A DNA stretch of 64,000 nt from assembly GCA_960531495.1 (NCBI GenBank), contig CAUIJY010000068.1, forward strand, positions 434,001 to 498,000, written 5' to 3'. Within the stretch, counting starts at the first letter, position 1, and each line of letters begins with the position of its first letter. Of this stretch, positions 10,838 through 24,399 are shown in pieces. The notes under the pieces were generated by a model that saw only the letters and a program-made list of their open reading frames with translations, did no database searches and was not told where the DNA came from. The stretch comes from Zeus faber. Lineage: Eukaryota; Chordata; Actinopteri; Zeiformes; Zeidae. The position numbers and the translations under genes were made by a program.

Positions 10838-13178
10838 AACCTGCATGGATGGCAAACAAGGCATTTTCAGGCAATTTAAAGACTGAAAGTATGTTTTGAG
10901 TAAAGGTTTCTGTCATGACTCTCTAGGACCTGCTCAGATAGTGTAAATACTGTTATGAACTGATTTGTAATGGGAAAGTACTGGTTGCAAAAGAGTTTTT
11001 GGCACATCTAACAAGTTTTTCTGAAATTACGAGCAGTTTCATAAAAACCTGCATGGGTGGCAAACATGGCATTTTCAGGCAATTTAAAGACTGAAAGGAT
11101 GTTTTGAGTAAAGGTTTCTGTCATAACTCTGTAGGAACTGCTCAGATAGTGTAAATACTGTTATGAACTCATTTGTAATGGGAAAGTACTGTTTGCAGAA
11201 CAGTTTTTGGCACATCTTACACATTTTTTCTGAAATTACGAGCATTTTCATAAAAACCTGCATGGATGGCAAACAAGGCATTTTCAGGCAATTTAAAGAC
11301 TGAAAGGATGTTTTGAGTAAAGGTTTCTGTCATGACTCTGTAGGAACTGCTCAGATAGTGTGAATACTGTTTTGAACTCATTTGTAATTGGGAATGTACT
11401 GTTTGTAAAACAGTTTTTGGCACATCTAACAAGTATTTCTGAAATAATAAGCATTTTCATGAAACCTGCATGGATGGCAAACAAGGCATTTTCAGGCAAT
11501 TTGAAGACTGAAAGGATGTTTTGAGTAAAGATTTATGTCATGACTCTGTAGGAACTGCTCAGATAGTGTAAATACTGTTATGAACTCATTTGTAATGGGA
11601 AAGTACTGATTGCAAAACAGTTTTTGGCACATCTAACAAGTTTTTCTGAAATTACAAGCATTTTCATAAAAACCAGCATGGATGGCAAACAAGGCATTTT
11701 CAGGCAATTTAAAGACTGAAAGGATGTATTGAGTAAAGGTTTCTGTCATGACTCTGTAGGACCTGCTCAGATAGTGTAAATACTGTTATGAACTCATTTG
11801 TAATGGGAAAGTACTGTTTGCAGAACAGTTTTTGGCACATCTAACACATTTTTTCTGAAATTACGAGCATTTTCATAAAAACCTGCATGGATGGCAAACA
11901 AGGCATTTTCAGGCAATTTAAAGACTGGAAGGATGTTTTGAGTAAAGGTTTCTGTCATGACTGTGTAGGAACTGCTCAGATAGTGTGAATACTGTTTTGA
12001 ACTCATTTGTAATTGGGAATGTACTGTTTGTAAAACAGTTTTTGGCACATCTAACAAGTATTTCTGAAATAATAAGCATTTTCATGAAACCTGCATGGAT
12101 GGCAAACAAGGCATTTTCAGGCCATTTAAAGACTGAAAGGATGTTTTGAGTAAGGATTTCTGTCATGACTCAGTAGGAACTGCTCAGATAGTGTAAATAC
12201 TGTTATGAACTCATTTGTAATGGGAAAGTACTGTTTGCAAAAGAGTTTTTGGCACATCTAACAAGTTTTTCTGAAATTACAAGCACTTTCATAAAAACCT
12301 GCATGGATGGCAAACAAGGCATTTTCAGGCAATTTGAAGACTGAAAGGATGTTTTGAGTAAAGGTTTCTGTCATAACTCTGTAGGAACTGCTCAGATAGT
12401 GTAAATACTGTTATGAACTCATTTGTAATGGGAAAGTACTTTTTGCAGAACAGTTTTTGGCACATCTAACACATTTTTTCTGAAATTACAAGCACTTTCA
12501 TAAAAACCTGCATGGATGGCAAACAAGGCATTTTCAGGCAATTTAAAGACTGAAAGGATGTTTTGAGTAAAGGTTTCTGTCATGACTGTGTAGGAACTGC
12601 TCATATAGTGTGAATACTGTTTTGAACTCATTTGTAATTGGGAATGTACTCTTTGTAAAACAGTTTTTGGCACATCTAACAAGTATTTCTGAAATAATAA
12701 GCATTTTCATGAAACCTGCATGGATGGCAAACAAGGCATTTTCAGGCCATTTAAAGACCGAAAGGATGTTTTGAGTAAAGATTTCTGTCATGACTCAGTA
12801 AGAACTGCTCAGATAGTGTAAATACTGTTATGAACTCATTTGTAATGGGAAAGTACAGTTTGCAAAAGAGTTTTTGGCACATCTAACAAGTTTTTCTGAA
12901 ATTACAAGCACTTTCATAAAAACCTGCATGGATGGCAAACAAGGCATTTTCAGGCAATTTAAAGACTGAAAGGATGTTTTGAGTAAAGGTTTCTGTCATA
13001 ACTCTGTAGGAACTGCTCAGATAAAGTAAATACTGTTATGAACTCATTTGTAATGGGAAAGTACTGTTTGCAGAACAGTTTTGGCACATCTAACAATTTT
13101 TTTCTGAAATTACGAGCATTTTCATAAAAAACTGCATGGATGGCAAACAAGGCATTTTCAGGCAATTTAAAGACTGAA
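10838..13178 (+). repeat. 15-mer higher-order block, copy 1
   Basis: About 2.3 kb matching 13962-16302 at an offset of 3124 bp (15 monomers). It starts at a monomer with GAAAGTATG, runs through E, B and C monomers with GATGTATTG and ACTGGAAGG, and ends where ACTGAAAAGATG in this copy meets ACTGAAAGGATG in the next. A private C at 12759 (AAAGACCG against AAAGACTG) separates the copies. Confidence 0.82.
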
Positions 13179-13961
13179 AAGATGTTTTGAGTAAAGATTT
13201 CTGTAATGACTCTGTAGGAACTGCTCAGATAGTGTAAATACTGTTATGAACTCATTTGTAATGGGAAAGTACTGTTTGCAAAACAGTTTTTGGCACATCT
13301 AACAAGTTTTTCTGAAATTACAAGCATTTTCATAAAAACCTGCATGGATGGCAAACAAGGCATTTTCAGGCAATTTAAAGACTGAAAGGATGTTTTGAGT
13401 AAAGGTTTCTGTCATGACTCTCTAGGACCTGCTCAGATAGTGTAAATACTGTTATGAACTGATTTGTAATGGGAAAGTACTGTTTGCAAAAGAGTTTTTG
13501 GCACATCTAACAAGTTTTTCTGAAATTACGAGCATTTTCATAAAAACCTGCATGGATGGCAAACAAGGCATTTTCAGGCAATTTAAAGACTGAAAGGATG
13601 TTTTGAGTAAAGGTTTCTGTCATGACTCTGTAGGAACTGCTCAGATAGTGTAAATACTGTTATGAACTCATTTGTAATGGGAAAGTACTGTTTGCAGAAC
13701 AGTTTTGGCACATCTAACAATTTTTTTTCTGAAATTACGAGCATTTTCATAAAAAACTGCATGGATGGCAAACAAGGCATTTTCAGGCCATTTAAAGACT
13801 GAAAGGATGTTTTGAGTAAAGATTTCTGTCATGACTCAGTTGGAACTGCTCAGATAGTGTAAATACTGTTATGAACTCATTTGTAATGGGAAAGTACTGT
13901 TTGCAAAAGAGTTTTTGGCACATCTAACAAGTTTTTCTGAAATTACAAGCATTTTCATAAA

Positions 13962-16302
13962 AACCTGCATGGATGGCAAACAAGGCATTTTCAGGCAATT
14001 TAAAGACTGAAAGTATGTTTTGAGTAAAGGTTTCTGTCATGACTCTCTAGGACCTGCTCAGATAGTGTAAATACTGTTATGAACTGATTTGTAATGGGAA
14101 AGTACTGGTTGCAAAAGAGTTTTTGGCACATCTAACAAGTTTTTCTGAAATTACGAGCAGTTTCATAAAAACCTGCATGGGTGGCAAACATGGCATTTTC
14201 AGGCAATTTAAAGACTGAAAGGATGTTTTGAGTAAAGGTTTCTGTCATAACTCTGTAGGAACTGCTCAGATAGTGTAAATACTGTTATGAACTCATTTGT
14301 AATGGGAAAGTACTGTTTGCAGAACAGTTTTTGGCACATCTTACACATTTTTTCTGAAATTACGAGCATTTTCATAAAAACCTGCATGGATGGCAAACAA
14401 GGCATTTTCAGGCAATTTAAAGACTGAAAGGATGTTTTGAGTAAAGGTTTCTGTCATGACTCTGTAGGAACTGCTCAGATAGTGTGAATACTGTTTTGAA
14501 CTCATTTGTAATTGGGAATGTACTGTTTGTAAAACAGTTTTTGGCACATCTAACAAGTATTTCTGAAATAATAAGCATTTTCATGAAACCTGCATGGATG
14601 GCAAACAAGGCATTTTCAGGCAATTTGAAGACTGAAAGGATGTTTTGAGTAAAGATTTATGTCATGACTCTGTAGGAACTGCTCAGATAGTGTAAATACT
14701 GTTATGAACTCATTTGTAATGGGAAAGTACTGATTGCAAAACAGTTTTTGGCACATCTAACAAGTTTTTCTGAAATTACAAGCATTTTCATAAAAACCAG
14801 CATGGATGGCAAACAAGGCATTTTCAGGCAATTTAAAGACTGAAAGGATGTATTGAGTAAAGGTTTCTGTCATGACTCTGTAGGACCTGCTCAGATAGTG
14901 TAAATACTGTTATGAACTCATTTGTAATGGGAAAGTACTGTTTGCAGAACAGTTTTTGGCACATCTAACACATTTTTTCTGAAATTACGAGCATTTTCAT
15001 AAAAACCTGCATGGATGGCAAACAAGGCATTTTCAGGCAATTTAAAGACTGGAAGGATGTTTTGAGTAAAGGTTTCTGTCATGACTGTGTAGGAACTGCT
15101 CAGATAGTGTGAATACTGTTTTGAACTCATTTGTAATTGGGAATGTACTGTTTGTAAAACAGTTTTTGGCACATCTAACAAGTATTTCTGAAATAATAAG
15201 CATTTTCATGAAACCTGCATGGATGGCAAACAAGGCATTTTCAGGCCATTTAAAGACTGAAAGGATGTTTTGAGTAAGGATTTCTGTCATGACTCAGTAG
15301 GAACTGCTCAGATAGTGTAAATACTGTTATGAACTCATTTGTAATGGGAAAGTACTGTTTGCAAAAGAGTTTTTGGCACATCTAACAAGTTTTTCTGAAA
15401 TTACAAGCACTTTCATAAAAACCTGCATGGATGGCAAACAAGGCATTTTCAGGCAATTTGAAGACTGAAAGGATGTTTTGAGTAAAGGTTTCTGTCATAA
15501 CTCTGTAGGAACTGCTCAGATAGTGTAAATACTGTTATGAACTCATTTGTAATGGGAAAGTACTTTTTGCAGAACAGTTTTTGGCACATCTAACACATTT
15601 TTTCTGAAATTACAAGCACTTTCATAAAAACCTGCATGGATGGCAAACAAGGCATTTTCAGGCAATTTAAAGACTGAAAGGATGTTTTGAGTAAAGGTTT
15701 CTGTCATGACTGTGTAGGAACTGCTCATATAGTGTGAATACTGTTTTGAACTCATTTGTAATTGGGAATGTACTCTTTGTAAAACAGTTTTTGGCACATC
15801 TAACAAGTATTTCTGAAATAATAAGCATTTTCATGAAACCTGCATGGATGGCAAACAAGGCATTTTCAGGCCATTTAAAGACTGAAAGGATGTTTTGAGT
15901 AAAGATTTCTGTCATGACTCAGTAAGAACTGCTCAGATAGTGTAAATACTGTTATGAACTCATTTGTAATGGGAAAGTACAGTTTGCAAAAGAGTTTTTG
16001 GCACATCTAACAAGTTTTTCTGAAATTACAAGCACTTTCATAAAAACCTGCATGGATGGCAAACAAGGCATTTTCAGGCAATTTAAAGACTGAAAGGATG
16101 TTTTGAGTAAAGGTTTCTGTCATAACTCTGTAGGAACTGCTCAGATAAAGTAAATACTGTTATGAACTCATTTGTAATGGGAAAGTACTGTTTGCAGAAC
16201 AGTTTTGGCACATCTAACAATTTTTTTCTGAAGTTACGAGCATTTTCATAAAAAACTGCATGGATGGCAAACAAGGCATTTTCAGGCAATTTAAAGACTG
16301 AA
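13962..16302 (+). repeat. 15-mer higher-order block, copy 2
   Basis: Partner of 10838-13178 in the same monomer order. A private G at 16233 (CTGAAGTTACG against CTGAAATTACG) separates it from copy 1. A third related copy lies at 20031-22432 with one extra monomer. Confidence 0.82.
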
Positions 16303-16654
16303 AGGATGTTTTGAGTAAAGGTTTCTGTCATGACTCTGTAGGACCTGCTCAGATAGTGTAAATACTGTTATGAACTCATTTGTAATGGGAAAGTACTGTT
16401 TGCAGAACAGTTTTTGGCACATCTAACAAGTTTTTCTGAAATTACGAGCAGTTTCATAAAAACCTGCATGGGTGGCAAACAAGGCATTTTCAGGCAATTT
16501 AAAGACTGAAAGGATGTTTTGAGTAAAGGTTTCTGTCATAACTCTGTAGGAACTGCTCAGATAGTGTTAATACTGTTATGAACTCATTTGTAATGGGAAA
16601 GTACTGTTTGCAGAACAGTTTTTGGCACATCTAACAAGTTTTTCTGAAATTACA

Positions 16655-17069
16655 AGCACTTTCATAAAAACCTGCATGGATGGCAAACAAGGCATTTTCA
16701 GGCAATTTAAAGACTGAAAGGATGTTTTGAGTAAAGGTTTCTGTCATGACTGTGTAGGAACTGCTCAGATAGTGTGAATACTGTTTTGAACTCATTTGTA
16801 ATTGGGAATGTACTCTTTGTAAAACAGTTTTTGGAACATCTAACAAGTATTTCTGAAATAATAAGCATTTTCATGAAACCTGCATGGATGGCAAACAAGG
16901 CATTTTCAGGCCATTTAAAGACTGAAAGGATGTTTGAGTAAAGATTTCTGTCATGACTCTGTAGGAACTGCTCAGATAGTGTAAATACTGTTATGAACTC
17001 ATTTGTAATGGGAAAGTACTGTTTGCAAAAGAGTTTTTGGCACATCTAACAAGTTTTTCTGAAATTACA
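16655..17069 (+). repeat. B*C* dimer, copy 3
   Basis: Carries all dimer markers but starts AGCACTTTC. Its C monomer ends with GCAAAAGAG instead of the GCAAAACAG of the other copies, a single-base private difference near 17030. Confidence 0.86.
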
Positions 17070-17902
17070 AGCATTTTCATAAAAACCTGCATGGATGGCA
17101 AACAAGGCATTTTCAGGCAATTTAAAGACTGAAAGGATGTTTTGAGTAAAGTTTTCTGTCATGACTCTCTAGGACCTGCTCAGATAGTGTAAATACTGTT
17201 ATGAACTGATTTGTAATGGGAAAGTACTGTTTGCAAAAGAGTTTTTGGCACATCTAACAAGTTTTTCTGAAATTACGAGCAGTTTCATAAAAACCTGCAT
17301 GGGTGGCAAACATGGCATTTTCAGGCAATTTAAAGACTGAAAGGATGTTTTGAGTAAAGGTTTCTGTCATAACTCTGTAGGAACTGCTCAGATAGTGTAA
17401 ATACTGTTATGAACTCATTTGTAATGGGAAAGTACTTTTTGCAGAACAGTTTTTGGCACATCTAACACATTTTTTCTGAAATTACGAGCATTTTCATAAA
17501 AACCTGCATGGATGGCAAACAAGGCATTTTCAGGCAATTTTAAGACTGAAAGGATGTTTTGAGTAAAGGTTTCTGTCATGAATGTGTAGGAACTGCTCAG
17601 ATAGTGTGAATACTGTTTTGAACTCATTTGTAATTGGGAATGTACTGTTTGTAAAACAGTTTTTGGCACATCTAACAAGTATTTCTGAAATAATAAGCAT
17701 TTTCATGAAACCTGCATGGATGGCAAACAAGGCATTTTCAGGCCATTTAAAGACTGAAAGGATGTTTTGAGTAAAGATTTCTGTCATGACTCTGTAGGAA
17801 CTGCTCAGATAGTGTAAATACTGTTATGAACTGATTTGTAATGGGAAAGTACTGTTTGCAAAAGAGTTTTTGGCACATCTAACAAGTTTTTCTGAAATTA
17901 TG

Positions 17903-18317
17903 AGCATTTTCATAAAAACCTGCATGGATGGCAAACAAGGCATTTTCAGGCAATTTAAAGACTGAAAGGATGTTTTGAGTAAAGGTTTCTGTCATGACTC
18001 TGTAGGACCTGCTCAGATAGTGTAAATACTGTTATGAACTCATTTGTAATGGGAAAGTACTGTTTGCAGAACAGTTTTTGGCACATCTAACAAGTATTTC
18101 TGAAATAATAAGCATTTTCATGAAACCTGCATGGATGGCAAACAAAGCATTTTCAGGCCATTTAAAGACTGAAAGGATGTTTTGAGTAAAGATTTCTGTC
18201 ATGACTCAGTAGGAACTGCTCAGATAGTGTAAATACTGTTATGAACTCATTTGTAATGGGAAAGTACTGTTTGCAAAAGAGTTTTTGGCACATCTAACAA
18301 GTTTTTCTGAAATTATG
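17903..18317 (+). repeat. Tandem hybrid dimer, copy 1
   Basis: A 415-bp dimer. The first monomer begins ATTATG|AGC, has GACCTGC and GCAGAACAG like class A, but ends with the class B tail AAGTATTTCTGAAATAATA. The second is a class C monomer with the uncommon AACAAAGC. The first monomer therefore looks like an A/B recombinant with its switch point in the GTTTTTGGCACATCTAAC stretch shared by both classes. Confidence 0.85.
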
Positions 18318-18732
18318 AGCATTTTCATAAAAACCTGCATGGATGGCAAACAAGGCATTTTCAGGCAATTTAAAGACTGAAAGGATGTTTTGAGTAAAGG
18401 TTTCTGTCATGACTCTGTAGGACCTGCTCAGATAATGTAAATACTGTTATGAACTCATTTGTAATGGGAAAGTACTGTTTGCAGAACAGTTTTTGGCACA
18501 TCTAACAAGTATTTCTGAAATAATAAGCATTTTCATGAAACCTGCATGGATGGCAAACAAAGCATTTTCAGGCCATTTAAAGACTGAAAGGATGTTTTGA
18601 GTAAAGATTTCTGTCATGACTCAGTAGGAACTGCTCAGATAGTGTAAATACTGTTATGAACTCATTTGTAATGGGAAAGTACTGTTTGCAAAAGAGTTTT
18701 TGGCACATCTAACAAGTTTTTCTGAAATTACA
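18318..18732 (+). repeat. Tandem hybrid dimer, copy 2
   Basis: Directly follows copy 1 and repeats it over the full 415 bp, including the hybrid first monomer and the AACAAAGC marker. The difference I noticed is GATAATGTAA near 18434 against GATAGTGTAA in copy 1. This is the shortest clean tandem duplication in the window. Confidence 0.85.
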
Positions 18733-20030
18733 AGCACTTTCATAAAAACCTGCATGGATGGCAAACAAGGCATTTTCAGGCAATTTGAAGACTGAAAGGA
18801 TGTTTTGAGTAAAGGTTTCTGTCATAACTCTGTAGGAACTGCTCAGATAGTGTAAATACTGTTATGAACTCATTTGTAATGGGAAAGTACTGTTTGCAAA
18901 AGAGTTTTTGGCACATCTAACAAGTTTTTCTGAAATTACGAGCAGTTTCATAAAAACCTGCATGGGTGGCAAACAAGGCATTTTCAGGCAATTTAAAGAC
19001 TGAAAGGATGTTTTGAGTAAAGGTTTCTGTCATGACTCTGTAGGACCTGCTCAGATAGTGTAAATACTGTTATGAACTCATTTGTAATGGGAAAGTACTG
19101 TTTGCAGAACAGTTTTGGCACATCTAACAAGTTTTTCTGAAATTACAAGCACTTTCATAAAAACCTGCATGGATGGCAAACAAGGCATTTTCAGGCAATT
19201 TAAAGACTGAAAGGATGTTTTGAGTAAAGGTTTCTGTCATGACTGTGTAGGAACTGCTCAGATAGTGTGAATACTGTTTTGAACTCATTTGTAATTGGGA
19301 ATGTACTCTTTGTAAAACAGTTTTTGGAACATCTAACAAGTATTTCTGAAATAATAAGCATTTTCATGAAACCTGCATGGATGGCAAACAAGGCATTTTC
19401 AGGCCATTTAAAGACTGAAAGGATGTTTGAGTAAAGATTTCTGTCATGACTCTGTAGGAACTGCTCAGATAGTGTAAATACTGTTATGAACTCATTTGTA
19501 ATGGGAAAGTACTGTTTGCAAAACAGTTTTTGGCACATCTAACAAGTTTTTCTGAAATTACAAGCATTTTCATAAAAACCTGCATGGATGGCAAACAAGG
19601 CATTTTCAGGCAATTTAAAGACTGAAAGGATGTTTTGAGTAAAGTTTTCTGTCATGACTCTCTAGGACCTGCTCAGATAGTGTAAATACTGTTATGAACT
19701 GATTTGTAATGGGAAAGTACTGTTTGCAAAAGAGTTTTTGGCACATCTAACAAGTTTTTCTGAAATTACGAGCAGTTTCATAAAAACCTGCATGGGTGGC
19801 AAACATGGCATTTTCAGGCAATTTAAAGACTGAAAGGATGTTTTGAGTAAAGGTTTCTGTCATAACTCTGTAGGAACTGCTCAGATAGTGTAAATACTGT
19901 TATGAACTCATTTGTAATGGGAAAGTACTTTTTGCAGAACAGTTTTTGGCACATCTAACACATTTTTTCTGAAATTACGAGCATTTTCATAAAAACCTGC
20001 ATGGATGGCAAACAAGGCATTTTCAGGCAA
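18330..20030 (+). repeat. 8-monomer block repeated at 4369 bp, copy 1
   Basis: Matches 22699-24399 at an offset of 4369 bp (21 monomers). It includes the hybrid monomer, the AACAAAGC class C monomer and B*C* dimer copy 4. Differences include GATAATG near 18434 and ACTCTTTTG near 22823. Confidence 0.78.
19148..19562 (+). repeat. B*C* dimer, copy 4
   Basis: Carries all dimer markers and starts AGCACTTTC. It is part of the block 18330-20030 that recurs 4369 bp downstream. Confidence 0.88.
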
Positions 20031-22432
20031 TTTAAAGACTGAAAGTATGTTTTGAGTAAAGGTTTCTGTCATGACTCTCTAGGACCTGCTCAGATAGTGT
20101 AAATACTGTTATGAACTGATTTGTAATGGGAAAGTACTGGTTGCAAAAGAGTTTTTGGCACATCTAACAAGTTTTTCTGAAATTACGAGCAGTTTCATAA
20201 AAACCTGCATGGGTGGCAAACATGGCATTTTCAGGCAATTTAAAGACTGAAAGGATGTTTTGAGTAAAGGTTTCTGTCATAACTCTGTAGGAACTGCTCA
20301 GATAGTGTAAATACTGTTATGAACTCATTTGTAATGGGAAAGTACTGTTTGCAGAACAGTTTTTGGCACATCTTACACATTTTTTCTGAAATTACGAGCA
20401 TTTTCATAAAAACCTGCATGGATGGCAAACAAGGCATTTTCAGGCAATTTAAAGACTGAAAGGATGTTTTGAGTAAAGGTTTCTGTCATGACTCTGTAGG
20501 AACTGCTCAGATAGTGTGAATACTGTTTTGAACTCATTTGTAATTGGGAATGTACTGTTTGTAAAACAGTTTTTGGCACATCTAACAAGTATTTCTGAAA
20601 TAATAAGCATTTTCATGAAACCTGCATGGATGGCAAACAAGGCATTTTCAGGCAATTTGAAGACTGAAAGGATGTTTTGAGTAAAGATTTATGTCATGAC
20701 TCTGTAGGAACTGCTCAGATAGTGTAAATACTGTTATGAACTCATTTGTAATGGGAAAGTACTGATTGCAAAACAGTTTTTGGCACATCTAACAAGTTTT
20801 TCTGAAATTACAAGCATTTTCATAAAAACCAGCATGGATGGCAAACAAGGCATTTTCAGGCAATTTAAAGACTGAAAGGATGTTTTGAGTAAAGGTTTCT
20901 GTCATGAATCTCTAGGACCTGCTCAGATAGTGTAAATACTGTTATGAACTGATTTGTAATGGGAAAGTACTGTTTGCAAAAGAGTTTTTGGCACATCTAA
21001 CAAGTTTTTCTGAAATTACGAGCAGTTTCATAAAAACCTGCATGGGTGGCAAACATGGCATTTTCAGGCAATTTAAAGACTGAAAGGATGTATTGAGTAA
21101 AGGTTTCTGTCATGACTCTGTAGGACCTGCTCAGATAGTGTAAATACTGTTATGAACTCATTTGTAATGGGAAAGTACTGTTTGCAGAACAGTTTTTGGC
21201 ACATCTAACACATTTTTTCTGAAATTACGAGCATTTTCATAAAAACCTGCATGGATGGCAAACAAGGCATTTTCAGGCAATTTAAAGACTGGAAGGATGT
21301 TTTGAGTAAAGGTTTCTGTCATGACTGTGTAGGAACTGCTCAGATAGTGTGAATACTGTTTTGAACTCATTTGTAATTGGGAATGTACTGTTTGTAAAAC
21401 AGTTTTTGGCACATCTAACAAGTATTTCTGAAATAATAAGCATTTTCATGAAACCTGCATGGATGGCAAACAAGGCATTTTCAGGCCATTTAAAGACTGA
21501 AAGGATGTTTTGAGTAAGGATTTCTGTCATGACTCAGTAGGAACTGCTCAGATAGTGTAAATACTGTTATGAACTCATTTGTAATGGGAAAGTACTGTTT
21601 GCAAAAGAGTTTTTGGCACATCTAACAAGTTTTTCTGAAATTACAAGCACTTTCATAAAAACCTGCATGGATGGCAAACAAGGCATTTTCAGGCAATTTG
21701 AAGACTGAAAGGATGTTTTGAGTAAAGGTTTCTGTCATAACTCTGTAGGAACTGCTCAGATAGTGTAAATACTGTTATGAACTCATTTGTAATGGGAAAG
21801 TACTTTTTGCAGAACAGTTTTTGGCACATCTAACACATTTTTTCTGAAATTACAAGCACTTTCATAAAAACCTGCATGGATGGCAAACAAGGCATTTTCA
21901 GGCAATTTAAAGACTGAAAGGATGTTTTGAGTAAAGGTTTCTGTCATGACTGTGTAGGAACTGCTCATATAGTGTGAATACTGTTTTGAACTCATTTGTA
22001 ATTGGGAATGTACTCTTTGTAAAACAGTTTTTGGCACATCTAACAAGTATTTCTGAAATAATAAGCATTTTCATGAAACCTGCATGGATGGCAAACAAGG
22101 CTTTTTCAGGCCATTTAAAGACTGAAAGGATGTTTTGAGTAAAGATTTCTGTCATGACTCAGTAAGAACTGCTCAGATAGTGTAAATACTGTTATGAACT
22201 CATTTGTAATGGGAAAGTACAGTTTGCAAAAGAGTTTTTGGCACATCTAACAAGTTTTTCTGAAATTACAAGCACTTTCATAAAAACCTGCATGGATGGC
22301 AAACAAGGCATTTTCAGGCAATTTAAAGACTGAAAGGATGTTTTGAGTAAAGGTTTCTGTCATAACTCTGTAGGAACTGCTCAGATAAAGTAAATACTGT
22401 TATGAACTCATTTGTAATGGGAATGTACTGTT
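20031..22432 (+). repeat. 15-mer higher-order block, copy 3 with one extra monomer
   Basis: Matches 13962-16302 at an offset of 6032 bp up to about 20.8 kb and 6240 bp afterwards, a step of exactly one monomer. The extra unit carries CATGAATCTCTAGG and precedes an E monomer containing GATGTATTG. The longer arrangement also occurs near 8.0, 38.4, 43.2, 45.5 and 57.3 kb, so copies 1 and 2 are more simply read as carrying a one-monomer deletion. A private T at about 22102 changes GGCATTTTC to GGCTTTTTC. Confidence 0.78.
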
Positions 22433-22686
22433 TGCAGAACAGTTTTTGGCACATCTAACAAGTTTTTCTGAAATTACAAGCACTTTCATAAAAACCTGCA
22501 TGGATGGCAAACAAGGCATTTTCAGGCAATTTAAAGACTGAAAGGATGTTTTGAGTAAAGGTTTCTGTCATGACTGTGTAGGAACTGCTCAGATAGTGTG
22601 AATACTGTTTTGAACTCATTTGTAATTGGGAATGTACTCTTTGTAAAACAGTTTTTGGAACATCTAACAAGTATTTCTGAAATAAT

Positions 22687-22894
22687 AAGCATTTTCATGA
22701 AACCTGCATGGATGGCAAACAAGGCATTTTCAGGCAATTTAAAGACTGAAAGGATGTTTTGAGTAAAGGTTTCTGTCATGACTCTGTAGGACCTGCTCAG
22801 ATAGTGTAAATACTGTTATGAACTCTTTTGTAATGGGAAAGTACTGTTTGCAGAACAGTTTTTGGCACATCTAACAAGTATTTCTGAAATAATA
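22687..22894 (+). repeat. C/A/B hybrid monomer between two AATAATA junctions
   Basis: This unit begins as class C (AGCATTTTCATGAAACC) but then reads GGCAATTT, GACCTGC and GCAGAACAG like class A, and ends with the class B tail AAGTATTTCTGAAATAATA. It is therefore flanked on both sides by an AATAATA-to-class-C junction one monomer apart, the only place in the window where these junctions are that close. It also has a private T in GAACTCTTTTG near 22823. Confidence 0.85.
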
Positions 22895-24399
22895 AGCATT
22901 TTCATGAAACCTGCATGGATGGCAAACAAAGCATTTTCAGGCCATTTAAAGACTGAAAGGATGTTTTGAGTAAAGATTTCTGTCATGACTCAGTAGGAAC
23001 TGCTCAGATAGTGTAAATACTGTTATGAACTCATTTGTAATGGGAAAGTACTGTTTGCAAAAGAGTTTTTGGCACATCTAACAAGTTTTTCTGAAATTAC
23101 AAGCACTTTCATAAAAACCTGCATGGATGGCAAACAAGGCATTTTCAGGCAATTTGAAGACTGAAAGGATGTTTTGAGTAAAGGTTTCTGTCATAACTCT
23201 GTAGGAACTGCTCAGATAGTGTAAATACTGTTATGAACTCATTTGTAATGGGAAAGTACTGTTTGCAAAAGAGTTTTTGGCACATCTAACAAGTTTTTCT
23301 GAAATTACGAGCAGTTTCATAAAAACCTGCATGGGTGGCAAACAAGGCATTTTCAGGCAATTTAAAGACTGAAAGGATGTTTTGAGTAAAGGTTTCTGTC
23401 ATGACTCTGTAGGACCTGCTCAGATAGTGTAAATACTGTTATGAACTCATTTGTAATGGGAAAGTACTGTTTGCAGAACAGTTTTGGCACATCTAACAAG
23501 TTTTTCTGAAATTACAAGCACTTTCATAAAAACCTGCATGGATGGCAAACAAGGCATTTTCAGGCAATTTAAAGACTGAAAGGATGTTTTGAGTAAAGGT
23601 TTCTGTCATGACTGTGTAGGAACTGCTCAGATAGTGTGAATACTGTTTTGAACTCATTTGTAATTGGGAATGTACTCTTTGTAAAACAGTTTTTGGAACA
23701 TCTAACAAGTATTTCTGAAATAATAAGCATTTTCATGAAACCTGCATGGATGGCAAACAAGGCATTTTCAGGCCATTTAAAGACTGAAAGGATGTTTGAG
23801 TAAAGATTTCTGTCATGACTCTGTAGGAACTGCTCAGATAGTGTAAATACTGTTATGAACTCATTTGTAATGGGAAAGTACTGTTTGCAAAACAGTTTTT
23901 GGCACATCTAACAAGTTTTTCTGAAATTACAAGCATTTTCATAAAAACCTGCATGGATGGCAAACAAGGCATTTTCAGGCAATTTAAAGACTGAAAGGAT
24001 GTTTTGAGTAAAGTTTTCTGTCATGACTCTCTAGGACCTGCTCAGATAGTGTAAATACTGTTATGAACTGATTTGTAATGGGAAAGTACTGTTTGCAAAA
24101 GAGTTTTTGGCACATCTAACAAGTTTTTCTGAAATTACGAGCAGTTTCATAAAAACCTGCATGGGTGGCAAACATGGCATTTTCAGGCAATTTAAAGACT
24201 GAAAGGATGTTTTGAGTAAAGGTTTCTGTCATAACTCTGTAGGAACTGCTCAGATAGTGTAAATACTGTTATGAACTCATTTGTAATGGGAAAGTACTTT
24301 TTGCAGAACAGTTTTTGGCACATCTAACACATTTTTTCTGAAATTACGAGCATTTTCATAAAAACCTGCATGGATGGCAAACAAGGCATTTTCAGGCAA
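22699..24399 (+). repeat. 8-monomer block repeated at 4369 bp, copy 2
   Basis: Partner of 18330-20030, ending where GGCAATTTTAAG here replaces GGCAATTTAAAG. Its right half also belongs to the 20.6 kb-offset duplication starting near 23534. Confidence 0.78.
23517..23931 (+). repeat. B*C* dimer, copy 5
   Basis: Carries all dimer markers and starts AGCACTTTC. It is offset 4369 bp from copy 4 and 20604 bp from copy 2, and so sits where two long duplications overlap. Confidence 0.88.
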
